A stretch of 64,000 bases of DNA from Bedellia somnulentella (GCA_963576735.1 OY755196.1:10211912-10275911); one strand, 5' to 3'. Shown: positions 1 to 10,783, numbered from the stretch's first letter. The notes: a model not told the origin generated them from the sequence alone. Numbers and translations are program-made.

Positions 1-542
1 GCTATGCCATAATTATGTGGTTAACAAGGGAATAGTTCAAAAAAACTATGAAAAAATATATTAATCATGCATGATACATAAACATGGTGCATGTCATTTT
101 ATAGGTATTAAATTTATCTATAATACTGCATTAACATTTAACTGAAATAAGTTTAAGTTTTGTTCAAAAAAACAAAAGTTTAGTTTTTTGGCTCTCCTGA
201 AAAGTGCCGATTTTCAACTAATCCCTTTTTTACTGGAGGCACTGATATATAAATAGATATATATATACCGAGTTCATACGTATGGTATTAACTGTACAGT
301 CTAATGGAAAGAAAACACAAAAGAGTAGTAGGCTTGATTGGAAGTTGATTGATTGGTTATTTAATTGATGTTTGTTTTGCTTTTGTTTTCAACAGATAAT
401 ACCATGGAAATATTATTGTAGGATGAAATATCAATTTAAACGAGTTTGTAAAAATGAAAAAAATTTACAAACAAGTACAAAATCTATTGAAAGTTATATT
501 ATATTTGTATATTAATTTTATATACAGAAGAAGTGCATAAGG
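1..542. other. AT-rich sequence, no gene seen
   Basis: I see no gene or recognisable repeat. The sequence is AT-rich with short homopolymer runs and is probably intron or intergenic DNA. Confidence 0.5.
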
Positions 543-795
543 TCGCCGTGTAGTGTCGGCTTAGAATAGCACTACCCCGTTTCTACCGATGGGTGTACAT
601 AAGAGGCGACTAACGGTATTGGGGCTTTTAAGGGATTTTTGGGCGATGCGGTTGGAAACCCATCACCAACAACCTTTACTTTACCATCTTTTCCCCACTC
701 AATTTTCCAAAAGTGGCAGAGGAATTTTGAATTCCTCAGCTCTGGCTACCCCTTCTAGGGATTTATAGCCGTGAGTATATGTATGTATGTAACAA
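543..795 (+). repeat. SINE-A, full length
   Basis: This reference-quality copy has a GTGTAGTGTCGGCTTAGAAT head, a box-B-like GGTTGGAAACC, the CTCTGGCTACCCCTTCTAGGG hairpin near the 3' end, then GCCGTGAGTATATGTATGTATGT. The 8-bp duplication GCATAAGG (535-542 and 796-803) flanks it, which fits target-primed retrotransposition. Confidence 0.85.
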
Positions 796-865
796 GCATA
801 AGGCTTTTTTAAAATATAATTAAAGTGCGTTTAATCAATGAAAAATCTAACGCTAAACGATTCTT

Positions 866-966
866 TATTCTACCATCTTGTCCCCTATCTATTTTCAAAT
901 GTGGCCGAGGAGTTTCCAGCTCTGAAACTCTGGCTACCCCTTTTTGTGATATATGGCCGTGAGTAT
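866..966 (+). repeat. SINE-A 3' fragment
   Basis: The 3' half of a SINE-A copy: 'taccatcttgtcccc', then 'ctggctacccctttttgtga' and 'ggccgtgagtata'. The head is missing, so it is 5'-truncated. Confidence 0.7.
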
Positions 967-1082
967 AGCATATACCTTTGGTATTTGAAATGGGTTAAAA
1001 AGTGAATACTAACGAACGTGTTGACCTGATTTGATGAGCTCTGGTTAATGAAGCCACTCGATCTGTTTGCAGACTTTCAAAA

Positions 1083-1502
1083 CAACTCAAAACGTATTCT
1101 GTATACCTCCGAAGGGGTTGGCAGAGGTACTACAAATTTCAAACATCACGTGACATTTGTTCCTGGTGTTCAGAGTACCCACGTTTTTCTTGGATAGTGC
1201 ACTCGCTATTGTCACATGACTGAGTAAAATTTTGCCATATGGGTTTCCTCTGAATGTTTTCCTTCATCGTTAAAAACCATATAAATTAACCATACCTATT
1301 ACTTTAGAAAAGATAAATTGGCATAGGGCCTGACTCGCCCCCTAAATACGTATCTTTTGCGACTGTCGATTGTGTCGCAAGTTGCACGATTGTCGCTGTC
1401 AATGTCATAAATTTGTATGCGATTTGACACTTTTGACAGCGACAATATTGCAACTTGCGACTGCATAAGAAGCGTTTCTGTACCACGGAGCTATCATGGC
1501 TG
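1083..1502 (-). repeat. SINE-M (Metulj-like), interrupted by a MITE
   Basis: Read on the minus strand, it has a degraded tRNA head (1474-1502), the core containing 'ttttccttcatcg' (plus-strand reading) and the CCGAAGGGGTTGGCAGAGG 3' module. The head is split from the body by a foldback insert at about 1345-1473. Confidence 0.75.
1345..1473. mobile_element. Foldback MITE inside SINE-M
   Basis: Two inverted arms (about 1372-1406 and 1433-1466), each containing GTCGCAAGTTGCA and TTGTCGCTGTCAA, separate the head and body of the surrounding SINE-M. There is no coding capacity. The exact ends are uncertain. Confidence 0.6.
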
Positions 1503-1530
1503 CATCAAATCAACCTTCTTATATAACTAA

Positions 1531-1728
1531 CGACGTTGGCTTATAATAGCACTATTCCATTTGTTACCGTGGGTATTCGTCTAAGGCGAACAGGGTATTG
1601 GGGTTTTTTAAAGTTATTTTCGTCGATGCGATTGGAGATAGCACCAACACCCTTTATTTTTCTTTCATTTCCCAGTTTATTTTTACAGAAGCTCTTACTA
1701 CCCCTTCTGGAGATGTATAGTTGTAAGT
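1531..1728 (+). repeat. SINE-A, diverged
   Basis: Recognisable by 'ttggcttataatagcacta', 'aaggcgaacagggtattgggg', 'gatgcgattggaga' and 'ctaccccttctggaga'. It lacks the usual tail repeats. Confidence 0.65.
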
Positions 1729-1984
1729 TTAGATTTTGAACATAATAGCATACAATATTTAAGTTATACAAAAAAGATCTAATAAAAAACCAGCCAAAAT
1801 TATGAGTTCTGGAATATATCCAGAAGAGAATATATCACCAAAACGAAACAGAGACTTATCTGTCGAGAAAGTGCATTTTTTACAAAACATTTATTTCCTA
1901 TATCCATACGAGTAAAACATTACAAACAGAGTTCACATGTACATAAAAATATCTTTCTTGCTTTAGATATTTCCTGCACTAATA

Positions 1985-2352
1985 GCATGATGCTTGTGAG
2001 AGCGAGTATGTCACATGAGAAGTAGAAAACTGACAGATTTTGTATATATAATTACAATTATATGACCATTAGGTAAGATACCCTAAACGACTATACTCAA
2101 TTAACAATTTGATAACAATCAGCCCCCATAGCATGAGGCTTGTGAGAGCGAGTATGTCCCATGAGAAGTAGAAAACTGACAGATTTGTATATATAATTAC
2201 ATATACGAATAATATATAATTACATATACAAAATCTGTCAGTTTTCTACTTCTCATGTGACATACTCGCTCTCGTAATCCTCATGCTATGGGGGCTGATT
2301 GTCATCAAATTCTTAATTGAGTATAGTCGTTTAGGGTATCTTACCTAATGGT
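1985..2352. mobile_element. Long palindromic (foldback) element with a partial extra copy
   Basis: The arms at about 2066-2207 and 2209-2351 are near-perfect inverted repeats of about 140 bp, starting CCATTAGGTAAGATACCCTA and meeting in an AT-rich centre. A third, partial copy of the inner arm (GAGAGCGAGTATGTCACATG...) lies directly upstream at about 1990-2056. There is no open frame. It looks like a non-autonomous DNA transposon with very long terminal inverted repeats. Confidence 0.7.
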
Positions 2353-2631
2353 AAATATAGGACCCCAATTACTAAGACTTTGCTATCCGTATCTAATAAA
2401 CCGTGACAGCTAGAAACTTTAAATTTTGACAGTTTATGTTTTTAGCTGACTGCTATGATTAAAATATTAAGATCTGAATAAATTAAATGATTATTGAAGA
2501 TCCCTTTGCGAAATTCGAATTCAATTTACAATATTTGAACAGTTTGTGTGTATACAATATTAATTTAATATTTTTTTATCTTATTTGAATTTGTTTTAAT
2601 TATGTGATAGAAATTAGGGAATGTCTCATCT

Positions 2632-2760
2632 GTGTAGTGTCCGCTTAATTAGATCTTTCCTATACTTTCCCGTGGGTACATAATAGGCGACATAGAGTAA
2701 TGGTTAAAAACCCATCACAAACCATCATTAATCTTAAAATATTTAGCACTCTTTACTTCT
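2632..2760 (+). repeat. SINE-A 5' fragment, diverged
   Basis: A head-like 'gtgtagtgtccgcttaatta', then 'ggcgacatagagtaatgg' and 'aaacccatcac'. It is heavily mutated and lacks the 3' half. Confidence 0.55.
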
Positions 2761-2794
2761 CCAGCCATACTTCCCAACAATAACTTATGAAGAT

Positions 2795-2972
2795 ACATGA
2801 AGTTGATAGGGGAGAAGATGGAAAAAATAAAGTGTCTTTTATAATGGGTCTCCAACCGCATAGCCTAAAAACAACTTTAAAAAGCCCCATTACCTTATTG
2901 TCCCTTTACGACACACGTGGGAAGAAAGGGGTAGTGACATTCTGATCCGGCACTACACGCCAACAAATCAAA
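2795..2972 (-). repeat. SINE-A, 3'-incomplete
   Basis: On the plus strand this reads 'gggtctccaaccgcatagcc', 'aaagccccattacc', 'aaaggggtagtgacattct' and 'ggcactacac', which is the 5' half of SINE-A in reverse. Confidence 0.75.
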
Positions 2973-3449
2973 CTTATGAAATGACATGATAAGTTTATTC
3001 GAAACTGAACCAACATGCGGACTCTATTTCCCATAACTCCCTCTTATTGACCGGTTTGTGTAGTGCGAAGTACGGAACTGCGGAAGCACGGGATCCGAAC
3101 ACAATGGGTTCCGTTCTTTCGCACGATAACCCTAAAGTGAAATATTCCCGCTATTGTTGGTGCTCTTTAACAAAAGATTTATAAGACAATTTTTAACTGG
3201 CGATAAATATATCAGCTTCATATTGTTATCGGAAATACCCGGGTGAGATATGGTTGTCTAGATGTTAACACTCGTTTTGTATTGTTTGTTCTAGATTTTA
3301 GAACAAAACGTTACTAAAAAATATCATATCTTTCAAACTAATACGCTTCAAAGCGTGTATATTACCACCGAGAATATTTAACCTACCTTGTGATTTGGTT
3401 AAAGTTCATCACACTGACCTAATGCGGATTGGCAGACTTACTACTGCTA
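2973..3449. other. No gene seen
   Basis: I recognise no coding sequence or element with confidence. It is slightly richer in G+C than its surroundings around 3050-3130. Confidence 0.4.
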
Positions 3450-3525
3450 CTGTGATAGTAGCCGGGACCGACCGCTTTACACGCCCTCCAAATCACGAAA
3501 TTATCTTACTTTTCAGATAATAGAG
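3450..3525 (+). repeat. Old lepidopteran-type SINE fragment
   Basis: The stretch 'gtagccgggaccgaccgctt' followed by 'cacgaaattatcttactttt' resembles the 'GTAGCCGGGACCAACGGCTT ... CACGGATCATCTTACTTT' part of a SINE widespread in moth and butterfly genomes. The match is from memory of the family, and only this piece is present. Confidence 0.5.
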
Positions 3526-3534
3526 AATTGCAAT

Positions 3535-3669
3535 TGGGAAAAGATGGTAAAATACAGATTGTTGGTGCATCGCCCAAGTCCACTTCAAAAGCCCTATACC
3601 CTTAGTCGCCTCTTATGACACCCGTGGGTAGAAAGGGGCAGTGACATTCTAAGCCAGCATTACACGGCA
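3535..3669 (-). repeat. SINE-A 5' half
   Basis: Reverse-orientation SINE-A: 'gggaaaagatggtaaaata', 'cttagtcgcctcttatgaca', 'gtgacattctaagccagca', 'ttacacggc'. The 3' tail is missing, and there is a deletion within the box-B-like region. Confidence 0.75.
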
Positions 3670-4160
3670 AAAATTACTTTCACAGAGGATATCGCGAGTA
3701 AAACCGAAGAAGTTTATTAAACTCTCCTTAATACTTCCACACAATCAAATTTTATATTCGCATATCGATATCAGCGTCTTATACTCGTAGTGAAGTACCC
3801 AGATTCGATTCCCGGCTAAATTGAGTTCGTTATACCGCGAAATAGAATTATCTTTCTAATTTACTTCGCTATTTTCATCGTGTCATGTCTTTATTAGAAC
3901 TATAATTGTATGGAAATTTGTATGCTATTTTGTATTAAAAATGATTGGCTATTAAAATGTCAGGGGGTAAAATATAAACCTTCAGAGGTTAGTGGTGAAG
4001 AATTCTGAGGTAAGTATTTGAATCTTGATTTGGTCCAAACCTCTATGTATTTTCGAAGGCAATCAAGTTTGTAAGTGATAAGGGTTAAAACCATTGATGT
4101 TACTTATATAATATACATACACACATATGACACTTATATAATATATAAGAGATAGTGTTT

Positions 4161-4405
4161 TGCTGTGTAGTGTCGGCTTAGAATAGCACTACCCTATTTC
4201 TTCCGGTGGGTGTACGTAAAAGGCGACTAACGGTATTAGGGCTTTTAAGGGATTTTTGGGCGATGCGGTTGGAGACCCATCACCAAAAACCTTTATTTCA
4301 CCATCTTTTCCCCACGCAACTTCCAAAAGTGGCTGAGGAATTTCTAATTCTTTAGCTCTGGCTACCCCTTCATGGGATTTATAGCCGTGAGTATATGTAT
4401 GTATG
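4161..4405 (+). repeat. SINE-A, full length
   Basis: A complete copy from 'tgctgtgtagtgtcggctta' to 'gtatatgtatgtatgt'. It is the first of two SINE-A elements embedded in the direct-repeat array and close in sequence to the next. Confidence 0.85.
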
Positions 4406-4560
4406 TTAGTGGTGAGGAATTCTGAGGTAGGTATTTGAATCTTGATTTGGTCCAAACCTCTATGTATTTTTGAAGGCAATCAAGTTTGTAAGTGATAAGG
4501 GTTAAATCCATTGATGTTACTTATATAATATACACACATATGCCACTTATATAATATATT

Positions 4561-4812
4561 TGCTGTGTAGTGTCGGCTTAGAATAGCACTACCCCTTTAC
4601 TTTCGGTGGGTGTACGTAAGAGGCAACTAACGGTATTGGGGCTTTTTAAGGGAATTTTGGGCGATGCGGTTGGAGACCCATCACCAACAACCTTTACTTT
4701 GCCATCTTTTCCCCACTCAACTTTCCAAAAGTGGCTGATCAATTTCTAAAGCCTTAGCTCTGGCTACCCCTTCTAGGGATTTATAGCCGTGAGTATATGT
4801 ATGTATGTATGT
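4561..4812 (+). repeat. SINE-A, full length
   Basis: The second SINE-A of the array, 'tgctgtgtagtgtcggctta' to '(atgt)n'. It differs from its neighbour by scattered substitutions and a changed stretch after 'gtggctga'. Confidence 0.85.
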
Positions 4813-5168
4813 AAGGGTTAAAACCATTGATGTTACTTATATAATGTAATATACACAACACACATATGACACTTATATAATATATATGAGACAGTGTTCA
4901 AAGAGCCGACAGACCTGCTATGAGTTACATGGCAAACTGTTGTTGTTAAAAGATTATTTTTCCTCAATATACACTCATATACCAACGCCATTAATTCCAA
5001 ATGGGGTGGGCAGGAAAAACGATCACCCTTTTGTAAGATCCCAGTAAACCTCTCCAGCTACATTTACATATATCAATATTTTCATATACACCTTTTTACT
5101 TACACACTTGGTATGCCTGCCATAATTATATACAAATTTAGATATGATAAAAAATACATAAAACTTAC

Positions 5169-5323
5169 TGTAAGTAACAAAATCCGTAAGCTGCACAGTG
5201 TTGCAATCCTCCCCGACTTGTAAATACGTGATCTCGCATCGATACACTCCGTCGTCTTCCGGACGCACGCTGCCCATCACTAGCTCGGCGTACGTAGCGT
5301 TGGGGACGTACGATATCGATAAT
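5169..5323 (-). CDS. Immunoglobulin V-type domain exon (copy A)
   Basis: An internal exon of a host gene on the minus strand. The acceptor is a T-rich tract ending ATCGACAG and the donor is GTAAGT. One base completes an incoming codon, 51 whole codons follow, and one base is left over: upstream intron phase 2, downstream phase 1, length 155 nt. The translation holds the Ig F-strand signature D-D-G-V-Y-R-C preceded by V-R-P-E, a possible N-glycosylation site N-A-T, and a second cysteine about 11 residues after the first (E-D-C). This suggests an extracellular IgSF adhesion or receptor protein; I cannot name the gene. The other Ig exons are not in view. The exon is repeated at 19224-19378. The GC-richer composition and lack of change between copies support real coding function. 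Confidence 0.7.
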
Positions 5324-5433
5324 CTGTCGATAAAAAAAGATTAATTAGATTTTGGAGTAATAGATACATACGGATGTATCCTTTAAATGGGATAGCCATA
5401 CCTAAATAAAAATCAATGAAGCCTATTAGAATG

Positions 5434-5690
5434 TATACATACATACACACATACATATACTCACGGCTATAAATCCCTAGAAGGGGTAGCCAGAGCTAAG
5501 GAATAAGAAATTCCTCAGCCACTTTTGGAACATTGAGTGGGGAAAAGATAGTAAAGTAAAGGTTCTTGGTGATGGGTCTCCAACCGCATCGCCCAAAAAT
5601 CCCTTAAAAGCCCCAATACCGTTAGTCGCCTCTTACGTACACCCATCGGCAGAAACGGGGTAGTGCTATTCTAAGCCGACACTACACGGC
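5434..5690 (-). repeat. SINE-A, full length, copy A only
   Basis: Complete reverse copy, '(acat)n atatactcacggctataaat' to 'ctaagccgacactacacggc'. It is flanked by ATTAGAAT on both sides. The matching position in copy B (about 19484) has one ATTAGAAT and no SINE. Confidence 0.85.
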
Positions 5691-5802
5691 ATTAGAATAA
5701 TCTACTAATAACCTATTAGAATAATCCACAGAAAAACTCGTAGTGCAATTATTAGTTCACATTTGAGGTCTATAGTATTATTTTTTATATTATTAATCAT
5801 AT

Positions 5803-5893
5803 TTATGAAAGATTTTCCAGGATAGTGTAAAGTGGCAACTATCATAGTTTTTGTCTACCCCAATAGGAACTAATGGTGTGAGTATATTTGAGT
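5803..5893 (+). repeat. LINE-T 3' tail fragment
   Basis: The last about 90 bp of the LINE-T family: 'tgtaaagtggcaactatc', 'gtctaccccaataggaacta', 'atggtgtgagtatatttg'. It is diverged and shared with copy B at 19655-19733. Confidence 0.65.
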
Positions 5894-6111
5894 GCCGTAT
5901 AGTGTCGGCTTAGAATAGCACTACCCCGTTTCTACCGATGGGTGTACGTAAGAGGCGACTAACGGTATTGGGGCTTTTAAGGGATTTTTGGGCGATGCGG
6001 TTGGAGACCCATCACCAACAACCTTTATTTTTACCACCTTTTCCCCATTTCTAATTCCTTAACTCTGGCTACCCCTTCTAGGGATTTGTAGCCGTGAGTA
6101 TATGTATGTAT
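5894..6111 (+). repeat. SINE-A, copy A only
   Basis: Flanked by the 12-bp duplication GTATATTTGAGT (5882-5893 and 6112-6123). Copy B has a single uninterrupted GTATATTTGAGT near 19725. A short internal deletion follows 'ccttttcccc'. Confidence 0.85.
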
Positions 6112-6270
6112 GTATATTTGAGTATGTACTGTCGTGATCTTTTATAACATAGCTCTGACTGCTCATGTTAAGTTAAATCGTAAGTTTACATATTCCAAAC
6201 ATGGTTTACATGTTCTTAGGTTTTAAAATGCTTTGCATGCCTATATTATAATCATATACTCGTATTACAT

Positions 6271-6440
6271 ATGTGGAAACAGCAAAGATATACTGGCCAG
6301 TACACCCTGCTGTGTACCAACTTATAATTTGTATCTATACTTAACTCGAAAAACATTTACACTCCGCGATGTAGGAATATGAGTGAGACACTGCTATGTG
6401 CGAGTGAGTCCGCTGTAGTGTGCGCTCTAACATGACTCCC
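6271..6440. other. Segment present in copy A, absent from copy B
   Basis: Copy B joins 'tacatat' directly to 'acacattcttatttaag' near 20102, whereas copy A carries about 170 extra bases here. I see no inverted ends or tail, so it may be either an insertion in A or a deletion in B. Confidence 0.5.
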
Positions 6441-6547
6441 ACACATATAAACATTCTTATTTAAGATTAAATGAGGGTGTCGATGTCTGATCATCTCTTA
6501 AAGAACCCACTAATAAAAAGGATAATGCTATCCCAACCCAACTCTAC

Positions 6548-7120
6548 AACAAACATACATACATATAGTCACGGCCATAAATAACCAAAAGGGTAGCCAG
6601 AGCTTTAGAGCTAGAAACTCCTCAGCCACATATATTTTTAAGTGGTTTTTGGGCGATGCGGTTAGAGACCCTTCACCAAAGGTACTTTATGTCTACCATC
6701 TTGTCCCCTCTCGACTTCCAAATGTGGCTGAGGAGTTCCTAGCCCTAAAGCTCTGGCGACTCACGGCGCCCACGGGTGACGTAAGAGGCCACTAAGGGTA
6801 TGAAGCTTTGCTCAGTGGTTTTTGGGCGATTCAGTTGGAGACCCATCACCAATGGTACTCTATATCTGCCATCTTGTCCCCAATCAATTGAAGGGGTCCC
6901 CCGAATAACGTTGTAACAAACATTTTTTTTTGCATCGATTTTTTGACGGAAAAACGTTTATACAGCCTAATGGACAGGCCAAGCATTAAAAAAAACAAGT
7001 TTTTTATTTTGCTACTTATAACGTTATTCGGGGGACCCCTTCAATTTGTAAATGTGGCTGAATAGTTTGAATAGCTCTGAAGCTCTGGCAACCCCTTTTA
7101 TGATTTATGACCGTGAGTAT
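6548..7120. repeat. Mosaic of SINE-A pieces in opposite orientations
   Basis: A minus-strand SINE-A tail (6548-6625) abuts a plus-strand middle (about 6633-6755), then a plus-strand near-complete copy (about 6765-7115) interrupted by a MITE at 6890-7042. The same mosaic without the MITE occurs at 20213-20620. Confidence 0.7.
6890..7042. mobile_element. 153-bp MITE with a defined empty site
   Basis: The terminal inverted repeats begin GAAGGGGTCCCCCGAATAAC and continue for about 26 bp. The element is flanked by AATT on each side (6886-6889 and 7043-7046). Copy B has one AATT at the same place near 20541. There is no coding capacity. Confidence 0.8.
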
Positions 7121-7439
7121 CACCTCTTAAATAACCCACTAAGAAAAAGGATAATGCTATCCCAACCCGACTCAACAAACGTATAAAAGTAATCTATCTT
7201 TCAAAGAGGCAGTAATCAGTTGGATTCTGTTCGAACAGACTAATATTAATGAATCATTACAGTACTTAATTACACTTGTCGTCAGCACTGTACTAGGGCG
7301 CAGACTAATTACCCAGTGGACTAGGCAATCTTGATCCACGACATTTCTTTGTTCTTATCAATCAATTCTTATGAAGATAGATGGTACTGATTTACTTTAC
7401 TTAGGTGCTAATACTAGTTTCAGATAGTGATATTTTATG

Positions 7440-7681
7440 CATACATATACTCACGGCCATAAATCCCAAAAAGGGTAGCCAGAGCTTCAGAGCTATTCAA
7501 ACTATTCAGCCACATTTACAAATTGATTGGGGATAAGATGGCAGATATAGAGTACCATTGGTGATGGGTCTCCAACTGAATCGCCCAAAAACCACTGAAC
7601 AAAGCCTCATACCCTTAGTGGCCTCTAACGACACCCGTGGGTAGAAAGGGGTAGTGACATTCTAAGCCAGCACCACACGGG
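7440..7681 (-). repeat. SINE-A, full length
   Basis: 'catacatatactcacggcca' to 'aagccagcaccacacggg' in reverse orientation. It is shared with copy B at 20937-21179 and therefore older than the duplication. Confidence 0.8.
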
Positions 7682-8076
7682 AAACATTATACGCAGTCTT
7701 ATGGATGACTTAGAAAAAAGATTATCAATCGCTTATAGATAGTGAGCTTATTGAAAACAGACTTAAATAATTTAAGGAAAATGCAATTATTGTGAATGTA
7801 AATGGATAAAAATAATGATGTGTCCAAAATATATGTATCATCGTAAATAAAGTATCATCGATACAATTTAATTAATTCTTTTGTCAGCATCTGGTACAGT
7901 CGTGCTCGTAATAATGAGCTGGGATATAATTAACTTTTTAATTTGTAAAGTTTTTTTAAGCTCGTTAATTTATCGAATGATATAGATAGCTTACAAAATA
8001 CAAAATTCACAAATCGAGATACTAACTGGTGTATTTCAGATATTGATTTCAAGAACAAGTTTTATTTATGTTAAAT
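7682..8076. other. No gene seen
   Basis: AT-rich sequence conserved in copy B. There is no recognisable exon or element. Confidence 0.4.
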
Positions 8077-8131
8077 ATACATACATATACTCACGGACTT
8101 ATTTTATAACGGGTAGCCAGAGTTTCTCAAT
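8077..8131 (-). repeat. SINE-A 3' tail fragment
   Basis: 'catacatatactcacggact' followed by 'gggtagccagagtt' marks only the 3' end of a reverse SINE-A. It is also in copy B at 21580-21640. Confidence 0.6.
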
Positions 8132-8178
8132 TTTTTATTTTACACTCTTTTACTCTTTCATCTTATATAATAATATAT

Positions 8179-8452
8179 TGCCGTGTAGTGCCGGCTTAGA
8201 TTCCCGTGTAGTGCCGCCTTAGAATGTCTGTACCCCTTTCTACCGATGGGTGTCGTAAGAGGCTACTAAGGGTATTGGGGCTTTTTATTGGATTTTTGGG
8301 CGATGCGGTTGGAGACCCATCACCAAAAACCTTTATTTTTACCATCTTTTCCCCACTCAACTTCCAAAAGTGGTTGAGGAATTTATAATTCCTTAGCTCT
8401 GGTTACCCCTTCTAGGGAAATATAGCCGTGAGTATATGTATGTATGTATGTA
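8179..8452 (+). repeat. SINE-A with a doubled head
   Basis: The 5' end reads CCGTGTAGTGCCGGCTTAGA and then CCGTGTAGTGCCGCCTTAGA before a normal SINE-A body and (ATGT)n tail. Copy B at 21677-21947 has the same doubled start. Confidence 0.75.
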
Positions 8453-8782
8453 TCTTATATAAGTATTTGTCTTATTTCTAATCCTGTCGCTCGAGCTATC
8501 CCTTTTTGTGAATTGTAGCCATGATTATACTTATGTATCCATCCTTTTATACTAAATTAGTTTTATATGCCATCTGTGTTTCATTAAAAGGGCACGGAAT
8601 ATAAAACTTTGAAGCTTTAGTTATTTTATATGCAAAATGGCAAGTTTCTTTACTCCTGCAAACTTTGAAGGAAACTTAATCATACAACTTAATATTAACT
8701 CAGACGGGTTTCTTTCACTCACAGTTCACAGTAGTTATAATAATGCTAATAAATTTACAATAATAGTAAGTAGAACAATATG

Positions 8783-8870
8783 AAGCTAGAAAAGTTTGTC
8801 AGGATCGTACAAAGTGGCGATCGAAAGTCTCTGCGTACCCCAATTGGAAGAATGGGCGTGAGTATAAGTT
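8783..8870 (+). repeat. LINE-T 3' tail fragment
   Basis: 'gtttgtcaggatcgtacaaa', 'gtggcgatcgaaagtctctg', 'aatgggcgtgagtata': the end of the LINE-T coding region and its tail. Copy B has a shortened version at 22488-22571. Confidence 0.7.
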
Positions 8871-8970
8871 AGTAAGTTTTTGAGCGATTTGTTTAAAACT
8901 TTATCATTGGTATGTGAACCTTATTTAATTTGAATTAAATTAGAACTATATAAGAAGTAGAAAAAGTGCT

Positions 8971-9186
8971 GCTGTGTAGTGTCGGCTTAGAATAACACTA
9001 CCCTATTTCAGCCGTTGGGTGTACGTAAGAACCGACTGACGGTATTGAGGCTTTTAAGGGATTTTTGGGCGATGCGGTCGGAGACCCATTACCAACCACT
9101 TTTATTTTCTGAGGAATTTCTGATTCCTTAGCTCTGGCTACCCCTACTAGGGATTTATAGCCGTGAGTATATGTATGTGTGTATGT
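8971..9186 (+). repeat. SINE-A, copy A only
   Basis: Flanked by imperfect duplicates of 'aagaagtagaaaaagt'. Copy B carries one such sequence near 22660 and no SINE. There is an internal deletion before 'ctgaggaatttctgattcc'. Confidence 0.75.
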
Positions 9187-9344
9187 AAGAAGAAAAAGTA
9201 AATATAGCGGACTAATCTATGATTCCTCAGTTCTGAACATAGATATAAGCATACTGTTCACCCTTCACGATGAAAAGACGCAATCATAAACCTAGGAACT
9301 TTTATTCTATACGCTGTCATCTCTACTCGTCATCCACTTGTGCA

Positions 9345-9728
9345 TAGGGTTGCCACACGTCAGGGTTTTTACTGTTTTATATGGTTTTTTGATCCTCGTC
9401 GGGCTTTCAGTCGGACTTGGTTAGTTTATATTTTTTTATCACTTTTTCAAATACGATTACTTAAATATAATAAGCAAATATTTGTTTCGATAAATTTTTA
9501 CAGACAATTTTAAAGTTTGAATCTGATTTTATGATATATGTTTGTACCTTTTGCAAATATTCATTATTTTATAATTTAACGCTATATTGTAGAAAGAAAC
9601 AATAAAATAGTCGTTAAAAAATAGACATCCGTTTTACGTAAATATGTATTTTCAATATAGATCCAGGTAACTTTATTAAAAATCACTCTTCGTGTCAGTA
9701 TTTCATGCTCACACCTGTGGCAACCCTA
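9345..9728. mobile_element. hAT-like non-autonomous element (copy A)
   Basis: The terminal inverted repeats TAGGGTTGCCACA are at both ends. Flanking sequence ACTTGTGCA versus ACTTATGTA resembles a decayed 8-bp target duplication, which is typical of hAT elements. The interior is AT-rich with no transposase. The copy B counterpart is at 22820-23276. Confidence 0.65.
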
Positions 9729-9739
9729 ACTTATGTACG

Positions 9740-10345
9740 GATAGCAATACTCCGAAGGACAATAGACACGCGTTCATACTTTCAACTCATTGTTAGTAGT
9801 ACAATGGCGTGTCCTAATGGCTTGCTGACTGTACTATTGACATACCACTGGATTTCATTGGATTACTATCTGCGCTGAGATTCGGTTTGTATTGACTTAA
9901 AAACAACACGAAGATATTTAATATTCGGAAGAATTGTTAATAGCTGTGTAGTGTCGGCTTAAAATATCACTACCCCATTTCTACCCGTGGCTTTAAAAGA
10001 AGTTGCTGGGCAATGCAGATGGAGACTCATCACCAGCAGCCATTATTTTACAATCTTTACTTACTCAACTTCCAAAAGTAGCTAAAGAATTTTTTTTGAC
10101 GCTCTGTCTAACCATTCCAGGGATTGATAGCGATACAGATTGCAATACACCGAAGGACAATGACAGCGTTCCATACTTTTAACTCATTGTTAGTAGTACA
10201 ATGGCATGTCCTAATGGCTTGCTGACTGTACTATTGACATACACTCGATTGCATTGGATTACTATCTACCCTGAGATTTGGTTTGTATGGACATAAAATC
10301 AACATAAAATAATGAGATTTAATACTTGGAATATTGTTTTAAGTA
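9740..10345. repeat. About 200-bp direct repeats bracketing a SINE-A
   Basis: The stretch beginning 'gcaatactccgaaggacaat' (from about 9748) recurs from about 10143 with roughly 90% visual similarity, including 'tcattgttagtagtacaatgg'. A decayed SINE-A lies between the two. Copy B has only the left repeat. Confidence 0.7.
9947..10132 (+). repeat. SINE-A, decayed
   Basis: 'agctgtgtagtgtcggctta', 'tcactaccccatttctaccc', 'gggcaatgcagatggagact'. The 3' part is strongly mutated. It is shared with copy B at 23496-23660. Confidence 0.65.
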
Positions 10346-10437
10346 ACAGGATGAACAACTGATAGTAAAGTTGTAAAATATGTTTAATAAAGCCAATTTA
10401 GTATTGTCGGTAAAGGATGGCAACTAAGAACGCATCT

Positions 10438-10675
10438 AACATATACTCACGACTATAAATACCTAGATGGGGTAGCCAAAGCTAAGGAATTATAAACTCC
10501 TCTGCCACTTTTGGTAAGTAAAGCGGGGAAAAGATGGTTAAATAAAGGTTGTTAGTGATGGGTCTCCAAACGCATCGCCCAAAAATCCCTTAAAAGCCCC
10601 AATACCGTTAGTCGCCTCTTACGTACAACCACCGGAAGAAATGGGATAGTGCTATTCTAAGCCGACACTACACAG
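10438..10675 (-). repeat. SINE-A
   Basis: Reverse copy from 'atatactcacgactataaat' to 'ctaagccgacactacacagc', without the usual ACAT repeats at the tail end. Confidence 0.8.
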
Positions 10676-10783
10676 CGAAATCAAGGATTTAAATCAAATA
10701 GATAATGTGCATAAAAAGGCAACGTTCAAAGTGACGAACAAACGGGCATATATGAGAAGATTAATAAATGCACATGAAGGATT

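Larger units (their letters stand above)
3989..4875. repeat. Direct repeats alternating with SINE-A copies
   Basis: A unit of about 170 bp (starting TTAGTGGTGARGAATTCTGA, ending in AT-rich 'ttatataatat') recurs at 3989 and 4406 with a 417-bp period. It recurs once more, truncated, from 4813. The two spaces between the copies hold SINE-A elements in the same orientation, so the locus reads unit-SINE-unit-SINE-partial unit. Confidence 0.75.

Noticed and set aside
4189..4479. Open frames of 60-100 codons such as 4189-4479, 18901-19164, 24763-24993, 45220-45408 and 55955-56179
   Set aside because: They are translations of SINE-A (recurring K-D-G-E-I-K-V and S-P-T-A-S-P-K-N peptides) and start in the tail repeats; not genes.
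4161..4812. Evenly spaced repeats considered as a satellite array
   Set aside because: Only about two and a half units, each made of a local segment plus a dispersed SINE-A; not a satellite.
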